From positions 1-41,691 of the IMG/VR virus record IMGVR_UViG_3300021964_000004: 41,691 nt of DNA; one strand, 5' to 3'. Shown here one piece after another: positions 21,077-30,675 of the stretch (the first letter of the stretch is position 1; each line of letters opens with the position of its first letter). This stretch comes from a virus. Position numbers and translations under genes: made by a program. The notes under the pieces were generated by a model. The model was not told where the DNA came from and did not search any database. It saw only the letters and a list, made by a program, of their open reading frames with translations.

Positions 21077-21103
21077 AATATCTCCTATATTACCATACTT
21101 ATA

Positions 21104-21670
21104 CTATATTGTGTTTGAATAACCATAAAGAATAAATGTGCCACGAGTAAATTCTCCACTGTCATTAAAAAATGATATACCATCTGATACACTTTGACTT
21201 GCAGGAGTAAATCCACCTGCACCTTTTGTACTTGAAATACCATCCCAACTTTCATCATTAAAAATACAACGCCAAGCAACTTGTGTGTTAGCATCAGGAT
21301 TTCTAAAGTTAAATAAATCCATTTCTAAATTTATACCAATTGTTGTTCCTGCTTGTGTATCAGAATTTTGATGTTGTATTCTCCAACTTCCTCCATTAGC
21401 AGAACCGTATGGATTATCAAAACTATTAAAACCTGGACTTGCTCTATTTGTTAAGCGTTCCCACCACGCATAATCGTAATTATTATCGCTATCGACTACA
21501 ACTCCACTTTTTGTTATTCTTGCTCTTAATGGTTCTGTGGTAGTACTTTGTGCATCTACTATTCTGACATGGTAAACATCATAAGTATCATCAATTCCTG
21601 TTAATGTTACAGCAGCAGTGTTGCTTGTTATAACAGTTTTTTGAATTATATGTAATCCTTGGTTAGCCAT
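21104..21670 (-). CDS. Fibre paralogue 6 (receptor-binding candidate), 188 aa
   Basis: This is the last of six related genes. The strand pattern ITSNTAAVTLTGIDDTYDVYHVRIVDA near the start and FILYGYSNT at the end match the other members: a beta-sandwich that starts with a Thr/Ser strand, then D-x-Y-D-x-Y-x-V, and closes with a LYG-type strand. It lacks the N-terminal attachment part of members 1 and 5. It probably binds a host surface sugar or protein (inference). Its start overlaps the previous stop by one base. Confidence 0.75.
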   Translation of the reverse strand: MANQGLHIIQKTVITSNTAAVTLTGIDDTYDVYHVRIVDAQSTTTEPLRARITKSGVVVDSDNNYDYAWWERLTNRASPGFNSFDNPYGSANGGSWRIQHQNSDTQAGTTIGINLEMDLFNFRNPDANTQVAWRCIFNDESWDGISSTKGAGGFTPASQSVSDGISFFNDSGEFTRGTFILYGYSNTI

Positions 21671-22209
21671 TATGTTGGTACTCCATACACAGATAATTTA
21701 GTTCCTGCAATAACTCCATTTGAACCACCACTTATTTGAAATCCTGTAATTGAAGAAGCATCAGGATAAACTATGTTTGTATGACTTGCATACAAACTAT
21801 ATTCACTATTAGAACTGTGTGCTCTACCTGTTACGAAAGTAAACTTATCACTTTCAAATGGCATATAGAAATCCCAAACTCCATGTATAGTATTTTGATA
21901 ACTATTTATTCCTTGTCCTGCAAAATATATCATATAATCTAAAGTATCCCTATAACCTCCATAATAAAAACCCTGACCACCACCTGAACCTGCAGTTCCA
22001 AATTTTCCTAATTGGTGTTGAATATAGTTAGTACCACTTACTTCACCTGAACTATCTCTTAATTTACCATGATGATATTTAAAACCATAAGAGTTTAAAT
22101 TATCCATAAATACTTTATAGTGTGAGTAACTTGAATTAAAGCAATCATCTATTGCTAAAATACTTACATTACTACTTGCAGTTACTGTTTTTATATGTTT
22201 TAAATTCAT
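21670..22209 (-). CDS. Fibre paralogue 5b (receptor-binding candidate), 179 aa
   Basis: It shares the family plan: an N-terminal strand pair (IKTVTASSNVSILAIDD), a YSHYKVFMDNL segment, a Gly/Tyr-rich middle and the closing LSVYGV. It has no N-terminal anchor and is more divergent than its neighbours, with extra aromatic loops. It overlaps the next gene upstream by 4 nt. Confidence 0.72.
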   Translation of the reverse strand: MNLKHIKTVTASSNVSILAIDDCFNSSYSHYKVFMDNLNSYGFKYHHGKLRDSSGEVSGTNYIQHQLGKFGTAGSGGGQGFYYGGYRDTLDYMIYFAGQGINSYQNTIHGVWDFYMPFESDKFTFVTGRAHSSNSEYSLYASHTNIVYPDASSITGFQISGGSNGVIAGTKLSVYGVPT

Positions 22210-22862
22210 GGTTTATATACTCCAAATACTTTAAGATGACCACTTATGTTATTTGAGTTTTGAAAAAAATGTATTGCTTCTTGCCTTGTTCTTGTTGGAG
22301 TTGTACCTGTACCACCATCTGAAAACATACCATCTCCATCAAAAGATAAAGTATCTCCATTTGCATCTACACTAACACCAGTCCAACTACATTTTGGAAT
22401 TACTGTATCATTCGCAGCACCATGTATCATCATGTTCCAACCACCTGAATATTTTATTTGGGAACTTGTAGCATTAAAAAGTACCATACTACTTGTTGTT
22501 GAAACAAGACTATAGGTATTATTACTATCATCATTTCTTAAAGTATGATATGAATATTTACTACTTGTATTAATACTTCCATTTATTATAAATCTCGCTT
22601 GCAATTGAGTGTTATCAGCAATAGGACTAAACTCATTAAACATTAAAATATGAGTATCATAACCAGTAGGTAAACCAACACTTAAAGTACTTACATTTTC
22701 AAAGTCCATAGTACTTAATAAAACTAAATCTGAATTTGCTACTGTCCATTTGCTTTCATTAGCTAAGTTACTTATTTCATTAACACTTAATACACCTGCA
22801 TTAGATTTAAATGCCTGTTGAGGTATATCGCTTTCTTTTCCTATGTATCCATACTTACTCAT
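22206..22862 (-). CDS. Fibre paralogue with N-terminal anchor, 218 aa
   Basis: The first 38 residues (YGYIG..., then NAGVLSVNEISNL) match those of the gene at 23908-24558, and probably attach the fibre to the virion. The rest is the common beta-sandwich, with the start of strands at LVLLSTMDFENVSTLSV and end LKVFGVYKP. It is one of two long members; the others contain only the sandwich. Confidence 0.75.
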   Translation of the reverse strand: MSKYGYIGKESDIPQQAFKSNAGVLSVNEISNLANESKWTVANSDLVLLSTMDFENVSTLSVGLPTGYDTHILMFNEFSPIADNTQLQARFIINGSINTSSKYSYHTLRNDDSNNTYSLVSTTSSMVLFNATSSQIKYSGGWNMMIHGAANDTVIPKCSWTGVSVDANGDTLSFDGDGMFSDGGTGTTPTRTRQEAIHFFQNSNNISGHLKVFGVYKP

Positions 22863-23399
22863 CTATATCACCTTATACAATGTAAATGTTCCACTTGTTA
22901 TAGTTTGAGAGCTACTCCAACTTAACTCAACTCCATCAACTTGTGTAGTTTGAATTAACACTGCACCACCTTGTCCACCATATAATTTATCTGCAGTTGA
23001 ACTTGATATTCCAACTCCTTCTATTGTGCAGAAAGTAAACTCTGAACTGTTATAAGCATTGTATATGTAGTAAATTCCTTGCACTGTTTGATTTGTACCA
23101 GTGCCAACATGCACAAGGTTTAGCTGAATATCATCATTACTTGTATTTACAATATTTAAAAAGGTACCACCTGAATATAAAAGTTTTCCTGTAGCATGAT
23201 AATTTGTTGTTGTATTTGGAGTGCCACTTTCAGTAAATCTTATATAAGGATAATGATAGCTCCCTGCAGTAGTGTTAGAACTATCCATATTTGTTATTGC
23301 TAACATATAAACATCATCACTATCTATGCCTGTTAAGATAACACTAGATACTGCACTTGTTACTGTTTCTGTTGCTACTTGAATTAATTTTGCTGCCAT
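22863..23399 (-). CDS. Fibre paralogue 3 (receptor-binding candidate), 178 aa
   Basis: A short member of the array: starts IQVATETVTSAVSSVILTGID, then VYMLAITNMD, and ends GTFTLYKVI. The same strand order as its neighbours suggests one common fold. It lacks the anchor domain. Start and stop abut or overlap the genes on each side. Confidence 0.74.
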   Translation of the reverse strand: MAAKLIQVATETVTSAVSSVILTGIDSDDVYMLAITNMDSSNTTAGSYHYPYIRFTESGTPNTTTNYHATGKLLYSGGTFLNIVNTSNDDIQLNLVHVGTGTNQTVQGIYYIYNAYNSSEFTFCTIEGVGISSSTADKLYGGQGGAVLIQTTQVDGVELSWSSSQTITSGTFTLYKVI

Positions 23400-23911
23400 T
23401 AGCTATCTACTCTCAATCCATAAGTTTTAACTTTTCCTGATGTAAAAGTACCACCTGATTGTTGAGTTATTTGTATTCCTGTAACTCTTGTTAAAGTTTT
23501 TTGAACACCAATATTTTTAGTATTTAAATTATTACCAAATCCAAATCCTGCATCTTGTCCTAAAACAAATGTATAACTAGAAGTACTGTATGGATTGATA
23601 AAATAATAAACACCATTATTGCCATTTGAGTAGCAAATATTAGAAGTTGCCCACAAACTTGCAGTATTAGTTCCTCTGTACTCTACAAAAGTGGTATGAC
23701 TTTGTACTAGTAAAGTAGCAAAATCATTACCACTTGTTATAGCACTTCCACTACTGTTCAATGGTCTTAGATACCAATATCCATTACTGCTTACCCAATC
23801 AGATAACACAACTTTGTAAATATCAAAATCTTCTGTAAATATATCTGTTACTGAAAAACTAGATACACCACTTGTTAATTCAGTTTCATTAATTAATCTT
23901 AGGTTACTCAT
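23399..23911 (-). CDS. Fibre paralogue 2 (receptor-binding candidate), 170 aa
   Basis: A short member: starts LINETELTSGVSSFSVTDIF, then DFDIYKVVLSDWVS, and ends VKTYGLRVDS. Trp/Tyr-rich loops (NGYWYLRPL) could form a binding site. It overlaps the upstream gene by 4 nt and the downstream gene by one base. Confidence 0.74.
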   Translation of the reverse strand: MSNLRLINETELTSGVSSFSVTDIFTEDFDIYKVVLSDWVSSNGYWYLRPLNSSGSAITSGNDFATLLVQSHTTFVEYRGTNTASLWATSNICYSNGNNGVYYFINPYSTSSYTFVLGQDAGFGFGNNLNTKNIGVQKTLTRVTGIQITQQSGGTFTSGKVKTYGLRVDS

Positions 23912-24558
23912 ATCTGTTTTATTCCATAAAGTTTTATATCAAAACTAGCTAAATCAGTTCCTGTACTTGTTGTAACTCTTATACCATCTACCAAACTTGC
24001 TTGTGGTAAAACTCCACCACCAAAATGTGAATTCATAACTGTTCCTGCACCTGCAAAAGCATCATGTCCATATGAATGACTTGTTTGAAAACTATACTTT
24101 GATGAGTTGCCTAAGTCATATAAATAACAGTAAAAATTATTTGGTTTTCCAACTCCACCACCTGTTGCAGTATGACAAGTTTTCATAATACTAAATGCAG
24201 TACTCTTATCTTCTGAATTTGCAGCTGTTGAATTTACTTGTAAAGCATACTCATAAACACTTGCAGTTTCTAAAGTTCCACTTTCATAAAGTTGTATTCC
24301 AATAGGAGAATTATTACTAGATACAGATTTAAAATTTTTAACTGTTAATAAATGAACATCATAAATATCTTGTTTTATATCTGTAAAATCAACAGCAGTT
24401 ACTGTACTTGAATAAGTTTGTTCAGCAATAAGTTCTAAGCTACCACCAAACTGTCCTTTACCTTCTAGGTCTAAGACATCACTAACTGATAGAACACCTG
24501 CGTTCTTAACTTTTTGTTTGATACTTGTAGAAGTATCGCCTACATATCCATAGGACAT
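23908..24558 (-). CDS. Fibre paralogue with N-terminal anchor, 216 aa
   Basis: The first member of the array has the N-terminal anchor (YGYVG..., NAGVLSVSDVLDLEG) shared with 22206-22862. The sandwich follows: LIAEQTYSSTVTAVDFTDI, then DIYDVHLLTVKNF, and the end IKLYGIKQI. It lies directly after the 110-aa virion protein. Its anchor may bind the tail through that protein (inference). Confidence 0.76.
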   Translation of the reverse strand: MSYGYVGDTSTSIKQKVKNAGVLSVSDVLDLEGKGQFGGSLELIAEQTYSSTVTAVDFTDIKQDIYDVHLLTVKNFKSVSSNNSPIGIQLYESGTLETASVYEYALQVNSTAANSEDKSTAFSIMKTCHTATGGGVGKPNNFYCYLYDLGNSSKYSFQTSHSYGHDAFAGAGTVMNSHFGGGVLPQASLVDGIRVTTSTGTDLASFDIKLYGIKQI

Positions 24559-24569
24559 AGACTAACTCC

Positions 24570-24902
24570 TTATGTTATTTCTAAAACTGATATAAACGCT
24601 TCTAAATCTCCTGATGCAGCACCACCTGTGAGTTCTATATCATCTCCTGCTTCAAGAACTAACTTAGATGTACCTGCTAACTCCAATGAGGTGTCTGCAG
24701 GAACTGACATTGTGTGAGCAATTTCAGCAGTAGTAGTTTCACTACTGTCATTAACTTCAGCAGTAATTGTGTCATCTGCACTACCATCAACATTAGTTAT
24801 TCTTAAAGTAATAACTATTGCTGTAGTTGCAGCAGGACAAGTATATATTGACTGTGCTGAATTAGTTACATCAAGGTTAGCGTTCTTAAATGTTTCTGCC
24901 AT
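24570..24902 (-). CDS. Small virion protein, 110 aa
   Basis: This beta-rich protein opens MAETFKNANLDVTNSAQSIYTCPAA... (first part shown), a start that recurs in structural proteins of marine phages; it also has TAIVITLRITNVDG and a Leu-Val-Leu-Glu-Ala-Gly-Asp segment. It likely decorates the tail or links fibres. Assignment is from pattern and place between the tail nozzle and fibre genes. Confidence 0.72.
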   Translation of the reverse strand: MAETFKNANLDVTNSAQSIYTCPAATTAIVITLRITNVDGSADDTITAEVNDSSETTTAEIAHTMSVPADTSLELAGTSKLVLEAGDDIELTGGAASGDLEAFISVLEIT

Positions 24903-24923
24903 TTATTTTATCTCCATATATTT

Positions 24924-25121
24924 CTATACTCCCATAACTATAGCACGAGCTTGACTGCTTGTACTATTTGTTACAGAAATAACTTCCATTATTTCCCTGA
25001 AAGCTAGTGACAATGAGCCACCTGCATCAGGTAGTAAATCTATATCTTCATCTATTGGTAAATTACCAATAGTATCTATTCCTAAACTTCCACCTTCTTT
25101 GAGGATTAATAATATACCCAT
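24924..25121 (-). CDS. Unknown late protein, 65 aa
   Basis: It starts on the base shared with the previous stop. It is a small acidic protein with Gly-Gly-Ser segments and a final hydrophobic strand (ARAIVMGV). Unknown; probably a minor virion component because of its position. Confidence 0.65.
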   Translation of the reverse strand: MGILLILKEGGSLGIDTIGNLPIDEDIDLLPDAGGSLSLAFREIMEVISVTNSTSSQARAIVMGV

Positions 25122-25645
25122 TATGATAACGCTATTACAAGCCCAAGACTTGCACCTAATGATTGTGCTGCATTCTGTGCATCTACATAGGCTTTAATAC
25201 TTTCAGAACTAGCTACATCTGTTGCTGTTGCACTAGCAAATGTGTCATCATCTTGTATATCTGCTACTTGTACAGCAGTTGCTAATGATGCAAGACCTGC
25301 ATCAAGTCTGTCATTCATATCTTCAAAATGTTCTGCTAATACAGCTAAACGTACAGTTGTACCTATTTGATGGTCAGGCGGAGTACCACCATATCTGTTT
25401 TCTAAATCTCTTGTTATTGCAGATAATGTAGTTCCTGATGATGATGTAACAGATACAACTTCTCTGTTACCAGAGTTATCTGGGTCTAATACTAAATAAA
25501 TAGGACTACCTGCACTAGCATTAATAACTGTAGTACCATTAGTTGTAGGTGCAGTAGCAACTGTAGTTGATGTAGCACCACTAGCTAAAAGAGTAGCTAA
25601 AGTACTTTCGTAAAAGTTTACTATTTGACTTTCTATATCTGCCAT
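25121..25645 (-). CDS. Tail or baseplate-like protein, 174 aa
   Basis: It has an N-terminal helix (ESQIVNFYESTLATLLASG), a Thr-rich beta domain with PIYLVLDPDNSGNREVVSV, then a short collagen-free helical linker (HFEDMNDRLDAGL) and a hydrophobic end. The YLVLDPD plus REVV pattern resembles minor tail proteins that carry fibres. It overlaps both neighbouring genes closely. Confidence 0.68.
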   Translation of the reverse strand: MADIESQIVNFYESTLATLLASGATSTTVATAPTTNGTTVINASAGSPIYLVLDPDNSGNREVVSVTSSSGTTLSAITRDLENRYGGTPPDHQIGTTVRLAVLAEHFEDMNDRLDAGLASLATAVQVADIQDDDTFASATATDVASSESIKAYVDAQNAAQSLGASLGLVIALS

Positions 25646-27628
25646 TTACGCTCCAAATCTCATAATACCATAAGCTGCAATACCTACTGTGTTTACAGAT
25701 GTTACATCTTCTAGCGATGGTTGTCTAGTTCCACGCACTGTAATGATAGCATAATGAGTATCACTTCCAAGAACTTCATTAGATTGTATTGGATAGCTTA
25801 TTTGCTCTACAACACCACGTATAATTTCAGTAGGTTGAAATATTTCTAATGTAACAGATGTACCTTCTTTATCACGTAATGCTCTATATAATGTTTCTCC
25901 TAAACCTTTAACACGTATTGGTTTTCTACCAGGTCTTTCTACTCTATCAGATATATTTATAGGTATTTGTGCTACTACCAATTCAGGTCTAGCTAATGCA
26001 CGAAACTGTACTGACTTGACTTTAGGAGTATTCAAACCAGTTGTACTTTTAAGTACGACTTTACCAATAATATATCTTGACACTTCTGCTATTTGTTTTT
26101 CAACATCACCAATACCTGATATTTGTTCTATAGCTGTAGTAAATGTTGCAGCTTCAGGATTATCTAAATCTTCAAATTTAGTTGAATATAATAAATCTAC
26201 TTGTGTACTAGAAGGTAAAGTATTAGTTGATAATTCTGCACCTACAAATTGTTTACTTTCTGCTGTAAAAAAATCTGCAGCAGATGTCATTAAATAACCT
26301 TCAGCTTCATATGTAGATGTTTCTTTATATACATCAGAACCTTCAACTACTATTACAAATTTACCATTAGATTGTGTAATACCTGATACATAACTATTAC
26401 CAGCTGTTTGTAAATCTCTAGCCAAACCACCTGTTGGTAGATAATATCGCCACAAATTTACTTCATTAGTTGCTTCTTTAACACCCATATAAACACTATC
26501 ACGACTTACAAACATAGCGTGTGGTGTTGTATCTACGCTATCTACAACCCATTCTTTTATTAATTGTCTATTAGCTAATACATACAAGTCATCAGCATTA
26601 ACAAGTTCTGCTCTGTATAACCTACCTACACTTCTTGTATTTTCTTTAGTACCAAAAAATATAATTCCTTCTGCAGCAGCAATAGAATGTATTTCTTCAA
26701 AAGGTATTTTTGTTTGTCCTTGATTTACAAACACACCAGATGACAATTTAAATGAATATACATTACCATCAGTACTAGCAGCTAAAACTACAGCACCACC
26801 ATCAACAATACCTTTTATTTGATGTGTAGGTTCTACTTCTATTATTGCATCTGCTGTTGCAAAAGCTGATGCCCAACTGTCTGCAAATGCATCACCTTCC
26901 CAAACATACTCTGCAGTACCATCATTACCAGTAACAAACAAAGTATTTTTAACAAACCATACGCCTGTTAATCCACCTAATGTATTAAAAGCTGTGTTAT
27001 GTGTAGACCAACCGTGTCCACTTGGTTCATAATGTATAAACTCTGAGTTAGAATTAGTAGCATCAGCAGTAGTAAAATATACTGTGTTTCCAAATGCAGC
27101 AGCACCTGTAAAGTTATAAGTTGCACCATTAGTTGCAGCTAAAATAGCACTCCAAGTTTCTGTACTAGCATCATACTCGTGTACAGTTGTACCATCAGTA
27201 ACGTATATATTACCATTAGTAGTTTGTGTCATATAATTATTGCTATTACTAAAAGATAAACTTTCTGCAGCTGTTGTGTATAACAAATGTATATGATAGG
27301 AAGTTTCATCATCTCCATGAAATACATCAATACCTTTGCTATCCCAAAATCTATTTACATCATCTGGTTGACCATCTGCTCTATGTGCAGTATCTAATCC
27401 TTGACCTGCTGAAAAATTGTTTCTTGAATATATACGACCTAAGTTAGAAGTAAAATCTTCAGGATTTTGTTTAACATTAACTTGTTGTCCTGCTTGTACA
27501 TCAGATGATTGTATAGTCATTTCACGACCAGGACCTACAGCTGTACGTAAATAAATATTATCTAACTGTAAATCATAACCATATCGTTTTGGATTACGAA
27601 CATTTGATGTAGTAGCTACTCTAGGCAT
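25646..27628 (-). CDS. Tail nozzle / beta-propeller tail protein, 660 aa
   Basis: This 660-aa beta-rich protein follows the 335-aa adaptor-like gene. The N-terminal part contains NLGRIYSRNNFSAGQG and RFWDSKGIDVF, a signature I associate with tail tube-end or nozzle proteins, followed by several blades with repeated strand patterns (DGTTVHEYD, VWFVKNTLFV, IFFGTKENT) as in a propeller. The C-terminal domain (about 540-660) could contact fibres. The role is inferred from order and fold style, not a known family name. Confidence 0.7.
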   Translation of the reverse strand: MPRVATTSNVRNPKRYGYDLQLDNIYLRTAVGPGREMTIQSSDVQAGQQVNVKQNPEDFTSNLGRIYSRNNFSAGQGLDTAHRADGQPDDVNRFWDSKGIDVFHGDDETSYHIHLLYTTAAESLSFSNSNNYMTQTTNGNIYVTDGTTVHEYDASTETWSAILAATNGATYNFTGAAAFGNTVYFTTADATNSNSEFIHYEPSGHGWSTHNTAFNTLGGLTGVWFVKNTLFVTGNDGTAEYVWEGDAFADSWASAFATADAIIEVEPTHQIKGIVDGGAVVLAASTDGNVYSFKLSSGVFVNQGQTKIPFEEIHSIAAAEGIIFFGTKENTRSVGRLYRAELVNADDLYVLANRQLIKEWVVDSVDTTPHAMFVSRDSVYMGVKEATNEVNLWRYYLPTGGLARDLQTAGNSYVSGITQSNGKFVIVVEGSDVYKETSTYEAEGYLMTSAADFFTAESKQFVGAELSTNTLPSSTQVDLLYSTKFEDLDNPEAATFTTAIEQISGIGDVEKQIAEVSRYIIGKVVLKSTTGLNTPKVKSVQFRALARPELVVAQIPINISDRVERPGRKPIRVKGLGETLYRALRDKEGTSVTLEIFQPTEIIRGVVEQISYPIQSNEVLGSDTHYAIITVRGTRQPSLEDVTSVNTVGIAAYGIMRFGA

Positions 27629-28635
27629 TAGGTTGGATAATTTATACTATTAAGTTGTACTGGTTCTGGATATTTAGACCTAAGATTTGTTCGAGCTTGC
27701 TGTATAAGTATTTGTTGATACTGTAATAAACTGTTTCTAATTGTATTAGAACTACCAACAGGATAATTTTGTGCAGCCATTTGTTCAGTAATATATCTAG
27801 CATCAACATTTTTAATATCTTTACCAGCTAACATTTGAGCTGCAACTCCAGCCATAACAATTGGTTCATATTCAGTTTCTAAACCAACGCTAGTTAATGT
27901 TGTAGCTTCAGATGTAGGTGCAACAAATTTCTTTTTAAAAGTAACATAAACTGTGTGTCCATTAGCAATACCATAAAATTGCAATGCATGTACTACATTT
28001 GGACCAACTGTATAAGTTTTAGTTCTTTCTGTTTGTGTATCATCAGTCCATACAAATGGATTAGGTAAATCAATAAGTTCTACTGCAACACCTTTATAAG
28101 TTAAACCTGTTTGGTCTGAACCTGATGACCAATCTGTGTATTGAGATATAGCTTTTAAAGGTGCAACAATATGGTTATAAGTATCACCATCTGTTCCATA
28201 TGTACCAAGTAATCTATAACCTGTACCTGATACAAGTTCTAAAGTTTCAACAGCAAATAATGTAGGATATAAATTTTTAATTTGGTCAGTTACTGCGTCA
28301 TAAACATTTTTACGAGGAAACGCAGGAGTTATTTTAATTAAATCACCAGCACTGTGAGCTGCAGCTGTTGTACCTCTAGCACCTCTAGTTACAGTTATTT
28401 CATTAGTAACAGTATTAAGAGCAGTAGAAAACATAAGTTCTTGTCCTACTTCTAAAATTGCACCAGCATCTAATGCATCTTCTTCTTCAGAACTAAACAT
28501 ATCATTAGCGTATGCTAATGTTGTGTCAGAATCAGATATACCACCAGTTAAGTAAGAATATGATTCTATGCTATCTGCTGGCTCTAGGTATTCTCTAAAG
28601 ACCCTATCTACTAGGTCGCCTATTGTGTCACTCAC
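27628..28635 (-). CDS. Head-tail adaptor / tail tubular-like protein, 335 aa
   Basis: It lies between the capsid region and the nozzle-like gene. The N-terminal 100 residues carry a small beta domain (ITVTRGARGTTAAAHSAGD), common in structural proteins of marine phages, and the rest is helical with ending QQILIQQARTNLRSKY. The length and the helical C-terminus fit a podovirus-type adaptor (tail tubular A-like). The assignment is tentative. Confidence 0.6.
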   Translation of the reverse strand: MSDTIGDLVDRVFREYLEPADSIESYSYLTGGISDSDTTLAYANDMFSSEEEDALDAGAILEVGQELMFSTALNTVTNEITVTRGARGTTAAAHSAGDLIKITPAFPRKNVYDAVTDQIKNLYPTLFAVETLELVSGTGYRLLGTYGTDGDTYNHIVAPLKAISQYTDWSSGSDQTGLTYKGVAVELIDLPNPFVWTDDTQTERTKTYTVGPNVVHALQFYGIANGHTVYVTFKKKFVAPTSEATTLTSVGLETEYEPIVMAGVAAQMLAGKDIKNVDARYITEQMAAQNYPVGSSNTIRNSLLQYQQILIQQARTNLRSKYPEPVQLNSINYPT

Positions 28636-28643
28636 AATGACTC

Positions 28644-28976
28644 CTAACTTTGTTTAAATATAAGTTGTATGTTTCTATCAGCTAATTCAGTTGCATCTGA
28701 AGATACTCTAACAAATCCAGCAGTAGCAAAAGCCCAACCACTAGGGTCAACTCTTGTTACGTTTCCAGCTGATACTGTATAAGATACTTCAGTACCATCA
28801 GTTTCTACTACATCTACCCAAGTACTTCCATCAAATGAAAAATCAAATGTTACGGCTGTACCTGTCATAGCTGCAGGAAATACAATACCAGATAGTAATA
28901 AACCATCTGTTTGTACACCAGTAGAATTAACTGCGTCTTCTGAAATGTCGATTAAAACTTTTTTTGATAATTGCAT
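28644..28976 (-). CDS. Capsid decoration or adaptor-like protein, 110 aa
   Basis: A beta-rich protein (LSKKVLIDISEDAV start; VTFDFSFDGSTWVDVVE; RNIQLIFKQS end) between capsid and adaptor genes. The immunoglobulin-like strand pattern and place suggest a decoration or head-completion protein. No family is confirmed. Confidence 0.62.
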   Translation of the reverse strand: MQLSKKVLIDISEDAVNSTGVQTDGLLLSGIVFPAAMTGTAVTFDFSFDGSTWVDVVETDGTEVSYTVSAGNVTRVDPSGWAFATAGFVRVSSDATELADRNIQLIFKQS

Positions 28977-29042
28977 ATTGTCCTTACTATAGCAGAAGAA
29001 ATGGGAGGAAGGTGGATTCCCCCCAAATCTTCAATATTTTTA

Positions 29043-30161
29043 CTAAGCTACGTCAGTAATCTTCAAGTGATATGAAGGAGGACCAAAGTCATATCCCATT
29101 TCCATGTAGATAGCTTTAGATACTCTTGCATAATCATCTTGGTCAATATCTCTTACGAATACTGTTCCATAACCAGGAATGTTTGTAAATACTGGTTGTA
29201 TGAAAGCAAAATCCAAAATGAAAGCAGTATTTGCAGGAATGATATTAGGGTCAATGACCATAAGACCAATTGAACCAAATGGGGTTACAATTGTGTCAAT
29301 ATCAATACCAGCGATACTTCTATCTCTTGGAAGAATTGCTCCAGTAATACCAACGTTACCAGCAAGTAATTCTTTGTTAAGGTCCAATAATTGTTTTGGA
29401 CTTACACAGAGAACTGGAGATTGCATTGGTGCGTGTGCATCATACAATCTTTTAAGGGAATTAGCTATAGCATCCCAAGAAAGAACTTGGTCTGTTCCAG
29501 AACCATCTCCAGCTGTATCGTTGTAGTATACGTTACCACCAACGAATGTTGGAGCTGTGTCATTATCAGCGTTAGCATTTAATGCACAATATTCAGAAAG
29601 ACCTCTCATTTCTCTAGTACCAGCTCCTGGAGTTACATTAGCTCCATCAGCGAAAGTACCATTGAATGCGAACCATTCTACTTCTCTAGCTACTTTTTCA
29701 AGAGCTAAAGCCATTTGCTCTGCAAATTCATCAACGATTGGGTTAGAACCAGCTAATGCTAATTTGTCAGCAGCTGTTACTGTTCCATCACCATCAGATG
29801 AATTAACAATGTTAGCACTTAAATCGAAAGGATTTTGGTGCTGAAATGTTGCCATTGCTGTATAGGTCATCTTTACACCTTTGTGGAAGACCTGTGTCAC
29901 ACCAGTGTACGAAACTCTATCTCTTCCAAGATATTCAGTTGGTTGCGCACCTTCTTGGCCTTTTGTTGGCTCAGAAGAAACTGTATGACTATCAGCAGCT
30001 TGGATTTGCCAGAAAGTAGATTGTAAAACCTTACCTCCGTTTAATCCTCCTGTTGCTGATAAGAAAGGAGTTCTTTGACCACCTACACGGAATAGCTCCC
30101 CAGAAAAGTTATTAACGTTCTGGGAGTAAATTGCGTTATTTGTCAAGCTTATGCTTGCCAT
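29043..30161 (-). CDS. Major capsid protein (SU10/DUF5309 type)
   Basis: This 372-aa protein follows the scaffold gene. It has the HK97-like features of the SU10 major capsid family: an N-terminal arm with RTPFLSATGG, a spine helix (VDEFAEQMALALEKVAREVEWFAF in part, about 140-165) and a beta-rich P/A-domain end. Hundreds of copies form the shell. The name is from family pattern, not a search. Confidence 0.85.
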   Translation of the reverse strand: MASISLTNNAIYSQNVNNFSGELFRVGGQRTPFLSATGGLNGGKVLQSTFWQIQAADSHTVSSEPTKGQEGAQPTEYLGRDRVSYTGVTQVFHKGVKMTYTAMATFQHQNPFDLSANIVNSSDGDGTVTAADKLALAGSNPIVDEFAEQMALALEKVAREVEWFAFNGTFADGANVTPGAGTREMRGLSEYCALNANADNDTAPTFVGGNVYYNDTAGDGSGTDQVLSWDAIANSLKRLYDAHAPMQSPVLCVSPKQLLDLNKELLAGNVGITGAILPRDRSIAGIDIDTIVTPFGSIGLMVIDPNIIPANTAFILDFAFIQPVFTNIPGYGTVFVRDIDQDDYARVSKAIYMEMGYDFGPPSYHLKITDVA

Positions 30162-30198
30162 AATTACACCTCCGTATGTGTCGTATTAAATTAAACTA

Positions 30199-30672
30199 TT
30201 ACTTTTTTTGTTGTTCCATAAGCCCTAGCTTTGCTGCCATACTTTGTTTGACAGTACCATTCTTCATGATATTAGCTAGTTGCTCGTCAACATTTCGAGG
30301 AACTTCTGATACAGAATTTGCATCAAGTGCAGCCACTCTAGCTCTAGCATCATCTTGTAACACTGGTTCAGGTGCAGGTTGTGTTATTTCCTCTACCTGT
30401 CCTGTAGGTTCAAAACCATACTCGTCTTTAGCAAACTGTGAAATGGACTCTAAATCAACTGGTCCATCATACACTTGTTTTAACGCCTTACCGAAACCTT
30501 TGTCAGTAGACAAACCTAACTTACCAAAAACATTATTAATTTCTTTATCTTTAAAAGAAGCTAACTCTGCCTCAAGTTTTTTGATAGTTTCATCTTTTCT
30601 ATCAATTGTTTCTCTCATTTGTTTTACACCATGTTCTTGCGGTGCATCAAATTCTTCCATTAGTACCTCCAC
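30199..30672 (-). CDS. Scaffolding protein candidate, 157 aa
   Basis: It is directly before the capsid gene. It has a coiled coil (about 10-45: KQMRETIDRKDETIKKLEAE) and an acidic middle with a Gln-Pro-rich segment, the usual make-up of phage scaffolds that shape the procapsid and then leave. GGAGGTACTA precedes the ATG. The gene is preceded by a 190-nt structured leader. Confidence 0.78.
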   Translation of the reverse strand: MEVLMEEFDAPQEHGVKQMRETIDRKDETIKKLEAELASFKDKEINNVFGKLGLSTDKGFGKALKQVYDGPVDLESISQFAKDEYGFEPTGQVEEITQPAPEPVLQDDARARVAALDANSVSEVPRNVDEQLANIMKNGTVKQSMAAKLGLMEQQKK

Positions 30673-30675
30673 TAT

